From: Pseudohongiella acticola
Lineage (GTDB): Bacteria; Pseudomonadota; Gammaproteobacteria; Pseudomonadales; Pseudohongiellaceae
Assembly: GCF_001758195.1 (NCBI RefSeq)
Contig: NZ_MASR01000002.1
Coordinates: forward strand, 62,001-126,000
DNA length: 64,000 nt
Direction of reading: 5' to 3'
Every line of letters begins with the position of its first letter. Position 1 is the first letter of the stretch. Positions 17,071-24,076 of the stretch are shown piece after piece. Under the pieces are notes generated by a model. It ran no database searches and had not been told where the DNA came from. It saw only the letters and a list, made by a program, of their open reading frames with translations. A program made the position numbers and the translations under genes.

Positions 17071-18776
17071 GTCACATCCGAGGTGTCGTAAATGGATTCT
17101 TGAGGCTCTTCAACGTCAACGGTTATCGCGCGCCCCATCGCCATCAACAGCGACAAGATGCCGTCTATCTTGTTTTCCGGTTTCTCTTTCACCGGGTAGA
17201 TGTTGTCTTTCTTGTCAGCCCTGGAAACTACGTTCGAGGCCATCCAGGTCAACACCGGATCGCATGAGTGGATGAACCTTTTCCCCGTGATTGCTGCCTC
17301 AAACTCGCGCATCGCAGGACTCATGTTCTGCACCGTGTTCCGGTACTCGACCACTGTCGCCCCATCCTTCATCAGCTGATGCGCCAGCTGCGTCGCGCGC
17401 CACGGGTCGTACGCCACCTCTTTGATGGCGAACTGCGAAGCCAGGTCTTTCACATCCTCGCGAATCTCGTCGAAGTCGATCTCCTCACCGTCGGTGATGA
17501 TGAGGTGTCCGCTGTTTATCCAGGTCTCGTAAGCGGCCTTATTGGTGCTGGCCCGCTCGATCGCTCCCTCTGGAAGGTAGTTGCGCACGAAGCCCGTCCA
17601 GCGAATCTTCTGTTTTTTGCGTACCAGTATCTCTTCTCGGAAGAGAAGCCCGACGCTGGCAATATCAGTCTTGCTCGCAAGGTCGATGCCGAGCCAACAC
17701 TCCATGCCCAGAAACTGATCCAACGTGATACGAGGTTTGCCGCACGCCTGCCAGTCGGCAATGTTCAGCCAGGCGGTGCGCGCGCTCACCCAGATATCCA
17801 GGTGTTTGGTCAGGAAACTGTTCTGGCGGCTTGGGTACCGGATAGCATCGCGCTGCTGGCGGATCAGGTAGTCTTTGGCTACCGATACCCCGAAGTTCGG
17901 GTTGGCTTTCTTCAGCGCCTCGAGCGACTTCCAGTCGTCGCCAACATCAATCGTGTAGATGATCCCGAACAGCTCATCATTCGGCAGGGTGTTATCCAAC
18001 ATCTGCTGGACCTGCCGACGCTTGTCATAACAGGGCCCGGCAATGTTGGAACCGGCCGTCGTGATGATGAAGTTCAGCGGCTGGTCGCGGGCGCCCATCC
18101 CAGACACCATGGTGTCGTAAAGGTTCGGGGTCTTGTGCTCGTGAAATTCATCAATCACCGAGCAGCTGGGACTTGACCCGTCTCCAGGGTCACCGATCAA
18201 TGGCTCCAGTCTGGATCCGTCTACCGGGACAGAGACGTTCTTCGCCATCACCTCGATGCCGGCAGCATTGATTAGCGCTGGCGATTTCGTGAGCATCAAA
18301 CGGGCCGGGCGGAAAACCTCCCAGGCCTGTTTCTCAGTGGTTGCACCGCAGTACACCTCAGCACCATATTCACCATCAGCACAAAGCATGTAGATCGCGA
18401 TGCCGGCAGCCAATGCGGACTTACCATTCTTCCGGCAGACCTCGATATACACTTCCAGGAAGCGGCGCATCCCGGTCTTCTTTTTGAGCCAGCCGAAAAT
18501 GCAGCAGATTATGAACAGCTGCCAGGGCTCAAGTTTGATCAGCTCACGCTTTCGTGCCCAGGCACCTTTGACGTGTGGCAGTAGTTGAATAAACCTGCAG
18601 GCCTTCTCCGCCGCCTCTCGGTCGAAGCGGTACCGGAAGTTTCGGTTTCGTTCAGACTTCAGATCATCAATGTGCCGCTGGCAGGCCTGCCGAACCTCTT
18701 TGCACGCTATGACACGGCCAGCCACCACGTCGCGCGCGTACTTGTTCGCTGCATTGACGTTCGGGAAACTGGCCAT
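17064..18776 (-). CDS. terL: Terminase large subunit, HK97-like
   Basis: The product is 570 residues. The ATPase part has an adenine/Walker A region (YIEVCRKNGKSALAAG, residues ~109-124) and Walker B (CSVIDEFHEHK, residues ~204-214). The nuclease part has an RNase H-like first strand (GIDLASKTDIASVG, near residue 363). Together with the small subunit it recognises and cuts concatemeric DNA and pumps it into the prohead. The gene lies 6 bp after terS. The HK97-like type suggests cos packaging with single-stranded ends, but no cos site was identified. Confidence 0.93.
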   Translation of the reverse strand: MASFPNVNAANKYARDVVAGRVIACKEVRQACQRHIDDLKSERNRNFRYRFDREAAEKACRFIQLLPHVKGAWARKRELIKLEPWQLFIICCIFGWLKKKTGMRRFLEVYIEVCRKNGKSALAAGIAIYMLCADGEYGAEVYCGATTEKQAWEVFRPARLMLTKSPALINAAGIEVMAKNVSVPVDGSRLEPLIGDPGDGSSPSCSVIDEFHEHKTPNLYDTMVSGMGARDQPLNFIITTAGSNIAGPCYDKRRQVQQMLDNTLPNDELFGIIYTIDVGDDWKSLEALKKANPNFGVSVAKDYLIRQQRDAIRYPSRQNSFLTKHLDIWVSARTAWLNIADWQACGKPRITLDQFLGMECWLGIDLASKTDIASVGLLFREEILVRKKQKIRWTGFVRNYLPEGAIERASTNKAAYETWINSGHLIITDGEEIDFDEIREDVKDLASQFAIKEVAYDPWRATQLAHQLMKDGATVVEYRNTVQNMSPAMREFEAAITGKRFIHSCDPVLTWMASNVVSRADKKDNIYPVKEKPENKIDGILSLLMAMGRAITVDVEEPQESIYDTSDVTC

Positions 18777-18782
18777 TTAATC

Positions 18783-19265
18783 TCATCGCTGTTTGCCCAC
18801 CAGATCCCGGAAAGGGTTCGCCGCATCTTTCGCACCAGGTACCGCGAGTCGGCTTCGTGTAGCAGGATCAAGTCCGAGCGCCGCGCCGTATGTGCTCATT
18901 TGCTTGGTTGCCTCGTTTGCCGCTGTGCACGCTGGATTCTTTATATCGTTGTTCATGCCGGGCACCGTCACGCCATTCTTGGCAATGTTCTTCTCGGCCT
19001 CGCGCCAGCGACTGTAGGCGCAACAAAATACCTCGAGGTTATGCAAATCGCTGGCAGCGAGAATCTTGGCGCTGACCAGCCAGGGCGCCAGCTTTTTCCA
19101 TGCTTCCTTCGCAAGTTCCGGCATCCACGTCGGTGGGGGCGGAACTTGAGAAAGCGTGTCAGCCAATGGCTCGTCCTGATTGATCTTCCGCTTGCCTGCA
19201 TTGCCCTGAATCACCTTGAGCTGGGTGGGCTTCGGCTTGCGGCCACTGCGTGAGGTGCCTGGCAT
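18783..19265 (-). CDS. terS: Terminase small subunit, P27 family
   Basis: I prefer the ATG at 19265 (MPGTSRSGRKPKPTQLKVIQ) over one 24 bp upstream because the basic GRKPKP start with LKVIQGNAGKRK is the usual P27-family N-terminus; the product is 160 residues. The later CAYSRWREAEKNIAKNG helix also fits. It binds the packaging site and recruits the large subunit. An HNH nuclease gene lies just upstream, as in HK97, where it is needed for cos cleavage. Confidence 0.88.
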   Translation of the reverse strand: MPGTSRSGRKPKPTQLKVIQGNAGKRKINQDEPLADTLSQVPPPPTWMPELAKEAWKKLAPWLVSAKILAASDLHNLEVFCCAYSRWREAEKNIAKNGVTVPGMNNDIKNPACTAANEATKQMSTYGAALGLDPATRSRLAVPGAKDAANPFRDLVGKQR

Positions 19266-19360
19266 TTTGCCTCCCGGGCTGAATTTCATTTTTCGCGGCT
19301 GTAAAAATTAAATGGGGGCTGCGGTGTCCGTTTGTCAAAGGCTGTAGGGATTCACCCCCC

Positions 19361-19714
19361 CTACCCCCGGGCGGCGCTGGCCGCTGCCGCCGTCTTGGCT
19401 TTGTGGCATGTGCTGCAGATCGATTCCAGATTGCTGTCCGCATCCGTGCCACCACTGGCGAGCTCGATGATGTGATCAACCTGGCTCGCGGGGCTGACCC
19501 GTCCCGTGCGCCGGCACGGCTGGCACAAGCCTTTGTCGCGCTGCAGGATCCGATCACGCTTGCGCCGCCAAGGCCTGCCGCCCCGCCCCTTGCCAGCGCT
19601 GCCGGTGGACCAGGGCTTGTGTAGGTGTTCGTGCTTATCGCAATAACCATGAGGCTTGATCGTCAGGCCGCCACACATCGGCGACCGGCACGGGCGCGGC
19701 GGCTTACTCGGCAT
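19361..19714 (-). CDS. HNH endonuclease of the packaging module
   Basis: The product is 117 residues. It has the HNH core: a first Cys pair (LCQPCRRTGR), then VDHIIELASGG with the His, and a second Cys pair ESICSTCHKAK. A further Cys pattern near the N-terminus (SPMCGG, GYCDKH) may bind another zinc. HNH proteins next to terS stimulate cos cleavage by the terminase in HK97-like phages. Its start overlaps the stop of the small gene upstream. Confidence 0.88.
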   Translation of the reverse strand: MPSKPPRPCRSPMCGGLTIKPHGYCDKHEHLHKPWSTGSAGKGRGGRPWRRKRDRILQRDKGLCQPCRRTGRVSPASQVDHIIELASGGTDADSNLESICSTCHKAKTAAAASAARG

Positions 19715-19914
19715 CAGGCATCTGATCCGTCGAGAAACATTCCGCTACCATGCTCCTCCTGCTCATCCATCTCTCCAGCAACCACGATGTCCAGCAGCTG
19801 GTGATTGATGTGCAGCAGCTGATCAACCTGAGCAGTGAGTCGCTCCGTCTGCCTGGCACTTCGCTCGATCGCCTTTACCATGCGGTCGAACTGTCGATTC
19901 GAAATGTTGACCAC
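19714..19914 (-). CDS. Small helical protein between spanin and HNH gene
   Basis: Two starts are possible: a GTG at 19914 overlapping the Rz stop as TAGTG, which I prefer, and an ATG at 19932. The product is 66 residues and mostly one long amphipathic helix (MVKAIERSARQTERLTAQVD) with an acidic end. It overlaps both neighbours, so it is probably translated by coupling. No function is recognised. Confidence 0.5.
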   Translation of the reverse strand: MVNISNRQFDRMVKAIERSARQTERLTAQVDQLLHINHQLLDIVVAGEMDEQEEHGSGMFLDGSDA

Positions 19915-20417
19915 TATCGCTCCACCACACACGCAGTGTTTATGTATGCCTGCAGGCCCTCCACCTGGGCGGTGACGGTCGCTATTCGATCTCTGAGGGT
20001 GAAATAATTCCGTTCAGCGGCCCGAGTAAGTCCGGGGCCGGCTGCATCATCCATGCCGGTGGTGGCGGTGGCGCTTCGCACTTCACCGCGACCGGGATCT
20101 GGACAGGTGGCCTGGACGCGCAGCTGGCGTTGATTGTCAGCAACAGCACTGCGCAGCCTATCGCTCTCAGCGCGGGCATCGGTAAGCTCCTGGGTATATT
20201 GGTGGTCAATGACTGACAACGCGGCCTGTGCCTTGCGCTGGCGCTCCAGGGCATCACTTGCAGCCGCAGAGGCCACTGACACAATGTCGGTGATCTGGGC
20301 AGCGTGATCAGCCTTTATGCTTTCCACTCGGCCGCCAAGGCGCCAGCCGTTGACAGTCGCGCCCACTATGAAGCCGAGCGCCAGCACCAGTGCATACTTG
20401 ATAAGCGCCGGGTGCAT
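19914..20417 (-). CDS. Rz-like inner-membrane spanin
   Basis: The start at 20417 overlaps the endolysin stop (TGATG), giving 167 residues. An N-terminal signal-anchor (ALIKYALVLALGFIVGATV) is followed by a long periplasmic coiled coil with many Gln, Glu and Arg, as in Rz. The i-spanin pairs with the lipoprotein o-spanin encoded in another frame inside this gene and fuses inner and outer membranes in the last step of lysis. Confidence 0.88.
   Translation of the reverse strand: MHPALIKYALVLALGFIVGATVNGWRLGGRVESIKADHAAQITDIVSVASAAASDALERQRKAQAALSVIDHQYTQELTDARAESDRLRSAVADNQRQLRVQATCPDPGRGEVRSATATTGMDDAAGPGLTRAAERNYFTLRDRIATVTAQVEGLQAYINTACVVER
19982..20179 (-). CDS. Rz1-like outer-membrane spanin lipoprotein, nested in Rz
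   Basis: This 65-residue frame lies wholly within the Rz gene in another frame. From MPALRAIGCAVLLLTINASC it has a signal peptide ending in a lipobox-like NASC, then a short Pro-rich mature part with five consecutive Pro (KCEAPPPPPAW), which is the standard Rz1 composition. It would be anchored in the outer membrane and bind Rz across the periplasm. The lipobox is not perfect (Asn at -3), but the context is decisive. Confidence 0.82.
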   Translation of the reverse strand: MPALRAIGCAVLLLTINASCASRPPVQIPVAVKCEAPPPPPAWMMQPAPDLLGPLNGIISPSEIE

Positions 20418-20872
20418 CACGGACCGAATAGCGGCGGGGATAAGCACAGCTTCATCTCTTGGGCTCTGCGCCGCTCGAGGCCTCTCAGCTTCTGACCGTC
20501 GGCGAACACCCATCGCGACAGCTCCTTACAGGCTCCTTCGTAATCGCCGGCATTGAGCTTCTTGAGCAGCGTCGAGTCTCTGTATGCGCCCTCGCCCACG
20601 TTGTAGACAAACGATGTCAGGGCTGCCAGCTGATTGTCATTGAGTGGCACCTTTGCATACTTCAGGACAATTGTCTGGCGCTCTCTCACATCATTGATCA
20701 GCAGGTTCTCGCAGCCAGCCAGGTCACGCTGGGTACCCAATGAAGCAGTCTCTGTGTGACCAAAGCAGGCCGTGGGAATGCCTACCGGGTCTGAATAATC
20801 TATCTGACGATAACCCTCAAACAGCGCCAGCACAGCAATGGAAATGCCGACGGCTGCTGTTCTAACTTTCAT
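20417..20872 (-). CDS. SAR endolysin, GH24 lysozyme (P21 R type)
   Basis: I start at the ATG at 20872 (MKVRTAAVGISIAVLALFEGY), which overlaps the holin end by 11 bp; the product is 151 residues. The glycosidase triad E-8aa-D-5aa-T is seen directly in E-GYRQIDYS-D-PVGIP-T, starting at residue 19. The N-terminus is a weakly hydrophobic signal-arrest-release segment rather than a cleaved signal, so the enzyme is probably exported by Sec, held in the membrane and released when the membrane is depolarised. It cuts peptidoglycan at N-acetylmuramic acid. Confidence 0.92.
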   Translation of the reverse strand: MKVRTAAVGISIAVLALFEGYRQIDYSDPVGIPTACFGHTETASLGTQRDLAGCENLLINDVRERQTIVLKYAKVPLNDNQLAALTSFVYNVGEGAYRDSTLLKKLNAGDYEGACKELSRWVFADGQKLRGLERRRAQEMKLCLSPPLFGP

Positions 20873-21161
20873 TGCCACTGTCCCGGATCGACATGCGCTG
20901 GCGATGGAAGATTGTCTCTCGGCGATCGCGGCGATAGGCAACGACTACCTGAACAATAAAGCCTGCCAGGCCTATGACGATCCCGCAGATAACACCGATA
21001 TCTGCCCAGGCCATGGCATTGTTGGCAATTTCTGGATTTTCAGTAGTGATCCGCAAGGTCTTGCCGGCGACGCCTGAACCAACGGCAGTAACGCCACCGC
21101 CCGCAGTCATCTTTGTGCTGACGCTGATAATCGTCTGTTCGGTAGTGGATCGCATAAACAC
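20862..21161 (-). CDS. Holin / pinholin with possible dual start
   Basis: The product is 99 residues from GTG 21161 or 97 from ATG 21155. The sequence begins M-F-M-R, two starts two codons apart, like the dual start of lambda S and P21 S. A main hydrophobic segment lies at residues ~51-75 (WADIGVICGIVIGLAGFIVQ) and the C-terminus is strongly basic. An AAGGAG site lies 10 nt before the GTG. It is directly upstream of a SAR endolysin, so a pinholin that collapses the membrane potential is likely. The N-terminal half (TTEQTIISVSTKMTAGGGVT) is only mildly hydrophobic. Confidence 0.8.
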   Translation of the reverse strand: MFMRSTTEQTIISVSTKMTAGGGVTAVGSGVAGKTLRITTENPEIANNAMAWADIGVICGIVIGLAGFIVQVVVAYRRDRRETIFHRQRMSIRDSGNES

Positions 21162-21246
21162 GTGTTATCGGCTCCTTAACCGGCCAAAAAGAAAGCCGCT
21201 GGATTGTTGGATCGCAGCGGCTCGAAGTTTCCCTGGTAGCGGAAAT

Positions 21247-21268
21247 AAAAAACCCGCTCAAAGGCGGG
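21247..21268 (-). terminator. Intrinsic terminator before the lysis cassette
   Basis: On the minus strand the stem CCCGC / GCGGG with loop CTTTGA is followed by TTTTTT. It comes 18 bp after the stop of the small gene at 21286 and ~85 bp before the holin start. In lambdoid phages a terminator here, crossed only with Q-type antitermination, controls late gene expression. Confidence 0.75.
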
Positions 21269-21285
21269 CGAAAGTTCTTACTGTT

Positions 21286-21561
21286 TCAGGCTGATGCATA
21301 GCCCCTGGACTTCAGCATCGATACATGACCGGCTGCAATTGATACCCTGCTGGTCGTTACTTTACGCACCGAAGCGCAAACAACCGCCTTGAACGAGTGC
21401 GCGCTGGCAACAACGCGATCGACTGCATGCTCTACAGTGACCTGCACCACTTCCATAGCGGTGACGAAAAATGATTCAATTTGAGCAATGCACGTATGAG
21501 CCATCGACAACATCAGTGTCGAGAGCGCTCGCCACAATCCTACTGTTCTGGGGGTTCGCAT
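21286..21561 (-). CDS. Small protein lying between two terminators
   Basis: The product is 91 residues with the ATG at 21561 and a good ribosome site (AGGAGA, 6 nt upstream). The N-terminal third is hydrophobic (LWRALSTLMLSMAHTCIAQI), the rest is rich in Val, Ala and His without known motifs. It is framed by one terminator upstream (21606-21630) and one downstream (21247-21268), so it needs its own promoter or antitermination. It may be a small late-switch or lysis-related peptide, or the DNA could mainly serve as a leader RNA. No family is recognised. Confidence 0.5.
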   Translation of the reverse strand: MRTPRTVGLWRALSTLMLSMAHTCIAQIESFFVTAMEVVQVTVEHAVDRVVASAHSFKAVVCASVRKVTTSRVSIAAGHVSMLKSRGYASA

Positions 21562-21605
21562 TTTTGTTCTCCTGGGGAGTTAAGAAAGTGCTACGTCAGA
21601 AACGC

Positions 21606-21630
21606 AAAAACCCAGCTTTTGAGGGCTGGG
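21606..21630 (-). terminator. Intrinsic terminator after the candidate late regulator
   Basis: On the minus strand stem CCCAGC / GCTGGG with an 8-nt loop is followed by TTTTTG. It lies ~65 bp after the stop of the gene ending at 21697 and is the natural end of the PR-driven early transcript. Confidence 0.7.
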
Positions 21631-21696
21631 CTTCTGGCTTAGTTACCAATCGGTAGTATGGGGAAATATACCCTGTTTTTGGGGGGGTCACAACAT

Positions 21697-22281
21697 CTAG
21701 GTAAATAATTCTATTTTTCGCACAGCCACGTCATCAAGCTCGGCGACGACCCGGCGCAGATCACTATACCTCCGTGCCCAGCGATCCGACCAACCCTTGT
21801 GATCCTTCAGGCCGATTCGGCGCGCCCATTCCCTGCCGGACATGTCGATAAACAGATGCGGATTGCACACATCCTCAATGACAACTTCGCAGCAGGCGCT
21901 CAACGTTCCTCGAGCATCGCTGACCTCTGCGCTTCTGGCCCGACCATCCGGCATCTCAGCTACCAGTTGCGACACCATAACTAGGCGCGTCCAGTGGAAA
22001 AGCTTTCTCCCAGCAGCCAGGTCAAGCTGATACTTCCTGAACACCAGGAGCGCCATCATGTCCATACAATGCCTGTAGTCCAGGTGGCGGGCGCACTCCA
22101 GCCTGGGCGGCTCGCCAAAGCGCAAGGCTGCCAGCACATCACCACCGCAAAGCCGGATGCTGGATCTGGGGCCGCCTACGCCAGTGAGATCGCAGGACCT
22201 GAGATTCATCAAGGCAGTACGGGACTCCAGCTTGCTGGGCCGATCGTACGTATAGGCGTCAGTCGTTTTATTTTGAGGCAT
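21697..22281 (-). CDS. Unknown protein in the late-regulator (Q) position
   Basis: The product is 194 residues, mostly helical and basic, with several Cys and His (LRSCDLTGVGG, LECARHLDYRHCMDMM, LSACCEVV) and a C-terminal segment (GREWARRIGLKDHKGWSDRWARRYSDLRRVV) that could form an HTH. It is the last gene of the PR operon, directly followed by two terminators and the lysis cassette, which is where lambdoid phages keep the late antiterminator Q. I do not recognise it by sequence; the role is inferred from position only. The start overlaps the resolvase gene by 14 bp. Confidence 0.6.
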   Translation of the reverse strand: MPQNKTTDAYTYDRPSKLESRTALMNLRSCDLTGVGGPRSSIRLCGGDVLAALRFGEPPRLECARHLDYRHCMDMMALLVFRKYQLDLAAGRKLFHWTRLVMVSQLVAEMPDGRARSAEVSDARGTLSACCEVVIEDVCNPHLFIDMSGREWARRIGLKDHKGWSDRWARRYSDLRRVVAELDDVAVRKIELFT

Positions 22282-22723
22282 GTCTGCTCCTGGCCGATAA
22301 GGCTACCCAACCGAAGAACGCGGCCGATCGGGTCTCAACGTTACTGCTGCCCTTCCATCCAGTCTGCTTTGCAAACTGGTCTTTGTTCTTTGCCCAGTTA
22401 TAGCCAGTCGGCGCATGCACCTCGTAAGCTATCCCCATGAAGTCCAGTTCACGCATAAGCTCTGCCTGGGCCTGCTGACAGCGGCCGACACTGAGGGCAA
22501 CCTTAGCGTGAGCTGCCTTCTTCCCGAGAGCGTTGCGCGAGTAAACAAAATTCTGCGCCAAGACGTTCTCGATGCTGAAGATCAAATTGTTAGTCGACTC
22601 CAGCGCTGCTATCCATTGCCGGATCTGCGGCAGACTGAGCTCAGCGAGCTCCGTGAGCTCACCATCTCGGTAGACCGCCACGCCATGAGCCGTGCTATCG
22701 GGATCGATACCTACAATGATCAT
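22268..22723 (-). CDS. RuvC-like Holliday junction resolvase of phage type
   Basis: The product is 151 residues with an RNase H-like N-terminus: MIIVGIDPDSTAHGVAVY has the first catalytic Asp (D7) in GIDPD, and a second acidic residue is the Glu in LIFSIENV near residue 52. Later Asp and basic residues complete the RuvC pattern, for example in YNWAKNKDQFAK. Such enzymes resolve branched DNA before packaging, filling the role of RusA in lambdoid phages. It touches the preceding gene (stop and start share one base) and overlaps the following gene. Confidence 0.75.
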   Translation of the reverse strand: MIIVGIDPDSTAHGVAVYRDGELTELAELSLPQIRQWIAALESTNNLIFSIENVLAQNFVYSRNALGKKAAHAKVALSVGRCQQAQAELMRELDFMGIAYEVHAPTGYNWAKNKDQFAKQTGWKGSSNVETRSAAFFGWVALSARSRHASK

Positions 22724-23115
22724 CAGGAAGGCACTCCCTTTTCGACGTGGCGCGTCCAGTCATAGCCCGCCAGAGTGAATAGATCGATGCCAAGCTTGAG
22801 CTGCAAATCAATGAGATGATCCAGCTGGGCGCCATGCTCTGCCTCCCATGACCTGACGCCTTTGCCGCCATCGATGCCCTGGGGGCCGACATGCAGGTCC
22901 ATGATGATTGGTATCACCAGCCAGTCAGAGGGTCGTTGGCTCATCCCGCGGGTGATACCTATGTCAGCCAGGCTGCCCCCATGGCAGTGGTGCAACGTCA
23001 CCGGCCTCTTCCCAGTGACCACACAAGCCATCTCAGCCACTAATGCATGATATTTTTCTATAGCTTTCTTTTCATCCTTTGGGATCCGCTTCCACTGTTT
23101 GGTACTACGCGCCAT
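22723..23115 (-). CDS. HNH-like nuclease, Ref/DUF968-type
   Basis: I take the ATG at 23115 (MARSTKQWKRIP), inside the end of the preceding gene; the product is 130 residues. A single conserved-looking core, CVVTGKRPVTLHHCHGGS, with a Cys, then paired His, and later IPIIMDLHVG with another His, resembles the minimal HNH of RecA-dependent Ref nucleases and of DUF968 recombination proteins. It is probably a recombination nuclease next to the resolvase. The exact family is uncertain. Confidence 0.6.
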   Translation of the reverse strand: MARSTKQWKRIPKDEKKAIEKYHALVAEMACVVTGKRPVTLHHCHGGSLADIGITRGMSQRPSDWLVIPIIMDLHVGPQGIDGGKGVRSWEAEHGAQLDHLIDLQLKLGIDLFTLAGYDWTRHVEKGVPS

Positions 23116-23596
23116 ATTCAGCTCCGACCGGGCCTTGATAGATTTCTGGCAAGTAACCACGAATAGTGAGCCGGCGCAGGGCTGATACCAGCATCATGTT
23201 TTCAGCTACTTTGTTCCCCTGAAATGGCTTTCCCCGGTGGTAATGACAGTTGCGCGGGAATCCAGTCACCCGTTCCACTTTTCTAGGATGAACCCACAAC
23301 AAACCCCAGCCGGCTGGAAGGTCCTCGGGCATGATGACGTTTGGCGGACACATGTAGAACCGCCAATCGCCCATGCCGGTCTCCGGTGCTGACCGGAACT
23401 TCTTCTTCCTGTCAGCGAGAAAGTCAGCCCGACTCGCTTTAGCCTCAATTAGAAAAGACAACCCGTCACGCCAGCCGATCGCGTCAGGCTGTTCGCCGGT
23501 GTGAGTGTGGGCTCGAAACGGGTCTCGGATAACGACTTTACAGTTCATTGACTGCAGGAATCTCTCAGCGCGCTGTACTATTTCATCGTGAGTCAT
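23105..23596 (-). CDS. PD-(D/E)xK-type nuclease
   Basis: The product is 163 residues. The catalytic pattern is seen as QPDAIGW (Asp) followed by SFLIEAKASRADF (E-x-K) at residues ~36-58, the hallmark of the PD-(D/E)xK fold. A C-terminal WGLLWVHPRKVERV strand pair also fits. Standalone enzymes of this kind in phage replication regions act in recombination or as structure-specific nucleases. It is coupled to its neighbours by short overlaps (4 and 11 bp). Confidence 0.65.
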   Translation of the reverse strand: MTHDEIVQRAERFLQSMNCKVVIRDPFRAHTHTGEQPDAIGWRDGLSFLIEAKASRADFLADRKKKFRSAPETGMGDWRFYMCPPNVIMPEDLPAGWGLLWVHPRKVERVTGFPRNCHYHRGKPFQGNKVAENMMLVSALRRLTIRGYLPEIYQGPVGAEYGA

Positions 23597-23844
23597 GCCG
23601 CCCCCATCTGCTCGGGTGGTGGTAATTCCTGCATCTGCTGCAGGGCAGACATGACTCCGATGCCGGTCAGAGGAAAGCTGGCCAAAACGTTACCCAGACG
23701 CATATCGAATGGTGTGTTGTACTCGCGTATTTGGCAGCGGAAGTCACCGAAGCGGCAACGATTACAGATGTCAGAATCAGATTGGAATATCCCGATAGGT
23801 CGGATGAACTGGCACCGCTCACAGGTTTTGTGTCCACGTCTCAT
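23593..23844 (-). CDS. Small zinc-ribbon-like protein
   Basis: The product is 83 residues. Two Cys pairs (KTCERCQF and DICNRCRF) about 16 residues apart suggest a treble-clef or zinc-ribbon finger; the rest is helical. It sits with 4-bp overlaps in the replication operon. The role is unknown; a DNA- or protein-binding helper is likely. Confidence 0.55.
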   Translation of the reverse strand: MRRGHKTCERCQFIRPIGIFQSDSDICNRCRFGDFRCQIREYNTPFDMRLGNVLASFPLTGIGVMSALQQMQELPPPEQMGAA

Positions 23845-24074
23845 GCACAGGCCCTCGAGCGATAGTCAACTACCGGATCGATCGCCGGAGTGGCCAGTTG
23901 CAGATTAAGCCGCTCTCGCGCGATCTGGTACAGCCATTCGGTTTGCGCCGGGCTCAGGCGCCAGTGGCTGGGCTGGCGCGACAGTTTCATCACAAATTTC
24001 ATCTGATTGGTGGTCAGCAGGCCTGGGTGATCCAGTGCCTGGCAGATTATGACTCGGTCTTTTGTGCGTGACAT
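23841..24074 (-). CDS. Small helical protein downstream of the O-like gene
   Basis: I prefer the ATG at 24074 (MSRTKDRVIICQAL), 2 bp after the O-like gene stop. The product is 77 residues; the central segment LTTNQMKFVMKLSRQPSHWRLSPAQTEWLYQI resembles small phage replication or HTH-like helpers, but no family is certain. It occupies the place of lambda P (helicase loader) although it is far too small for that. Confidence 0.5.
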   Translation of the reverse strand: MSRTKDRVIICQALDHPGLLTTNQMKFVMKLSRQPSHWRLSPAQTEWLYQIARERLNLQLATPAIDPVVDYRSRACA

Positions 24075-24076
24075 GC

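Noticed and set aside
21471-21656. Plus-strand 61-residue frame with a hydrophobic segment
   Set aside because: It is antisense to the 91-residue gene that has a clear AGGAGA site and runs through a minus-strand terminator.
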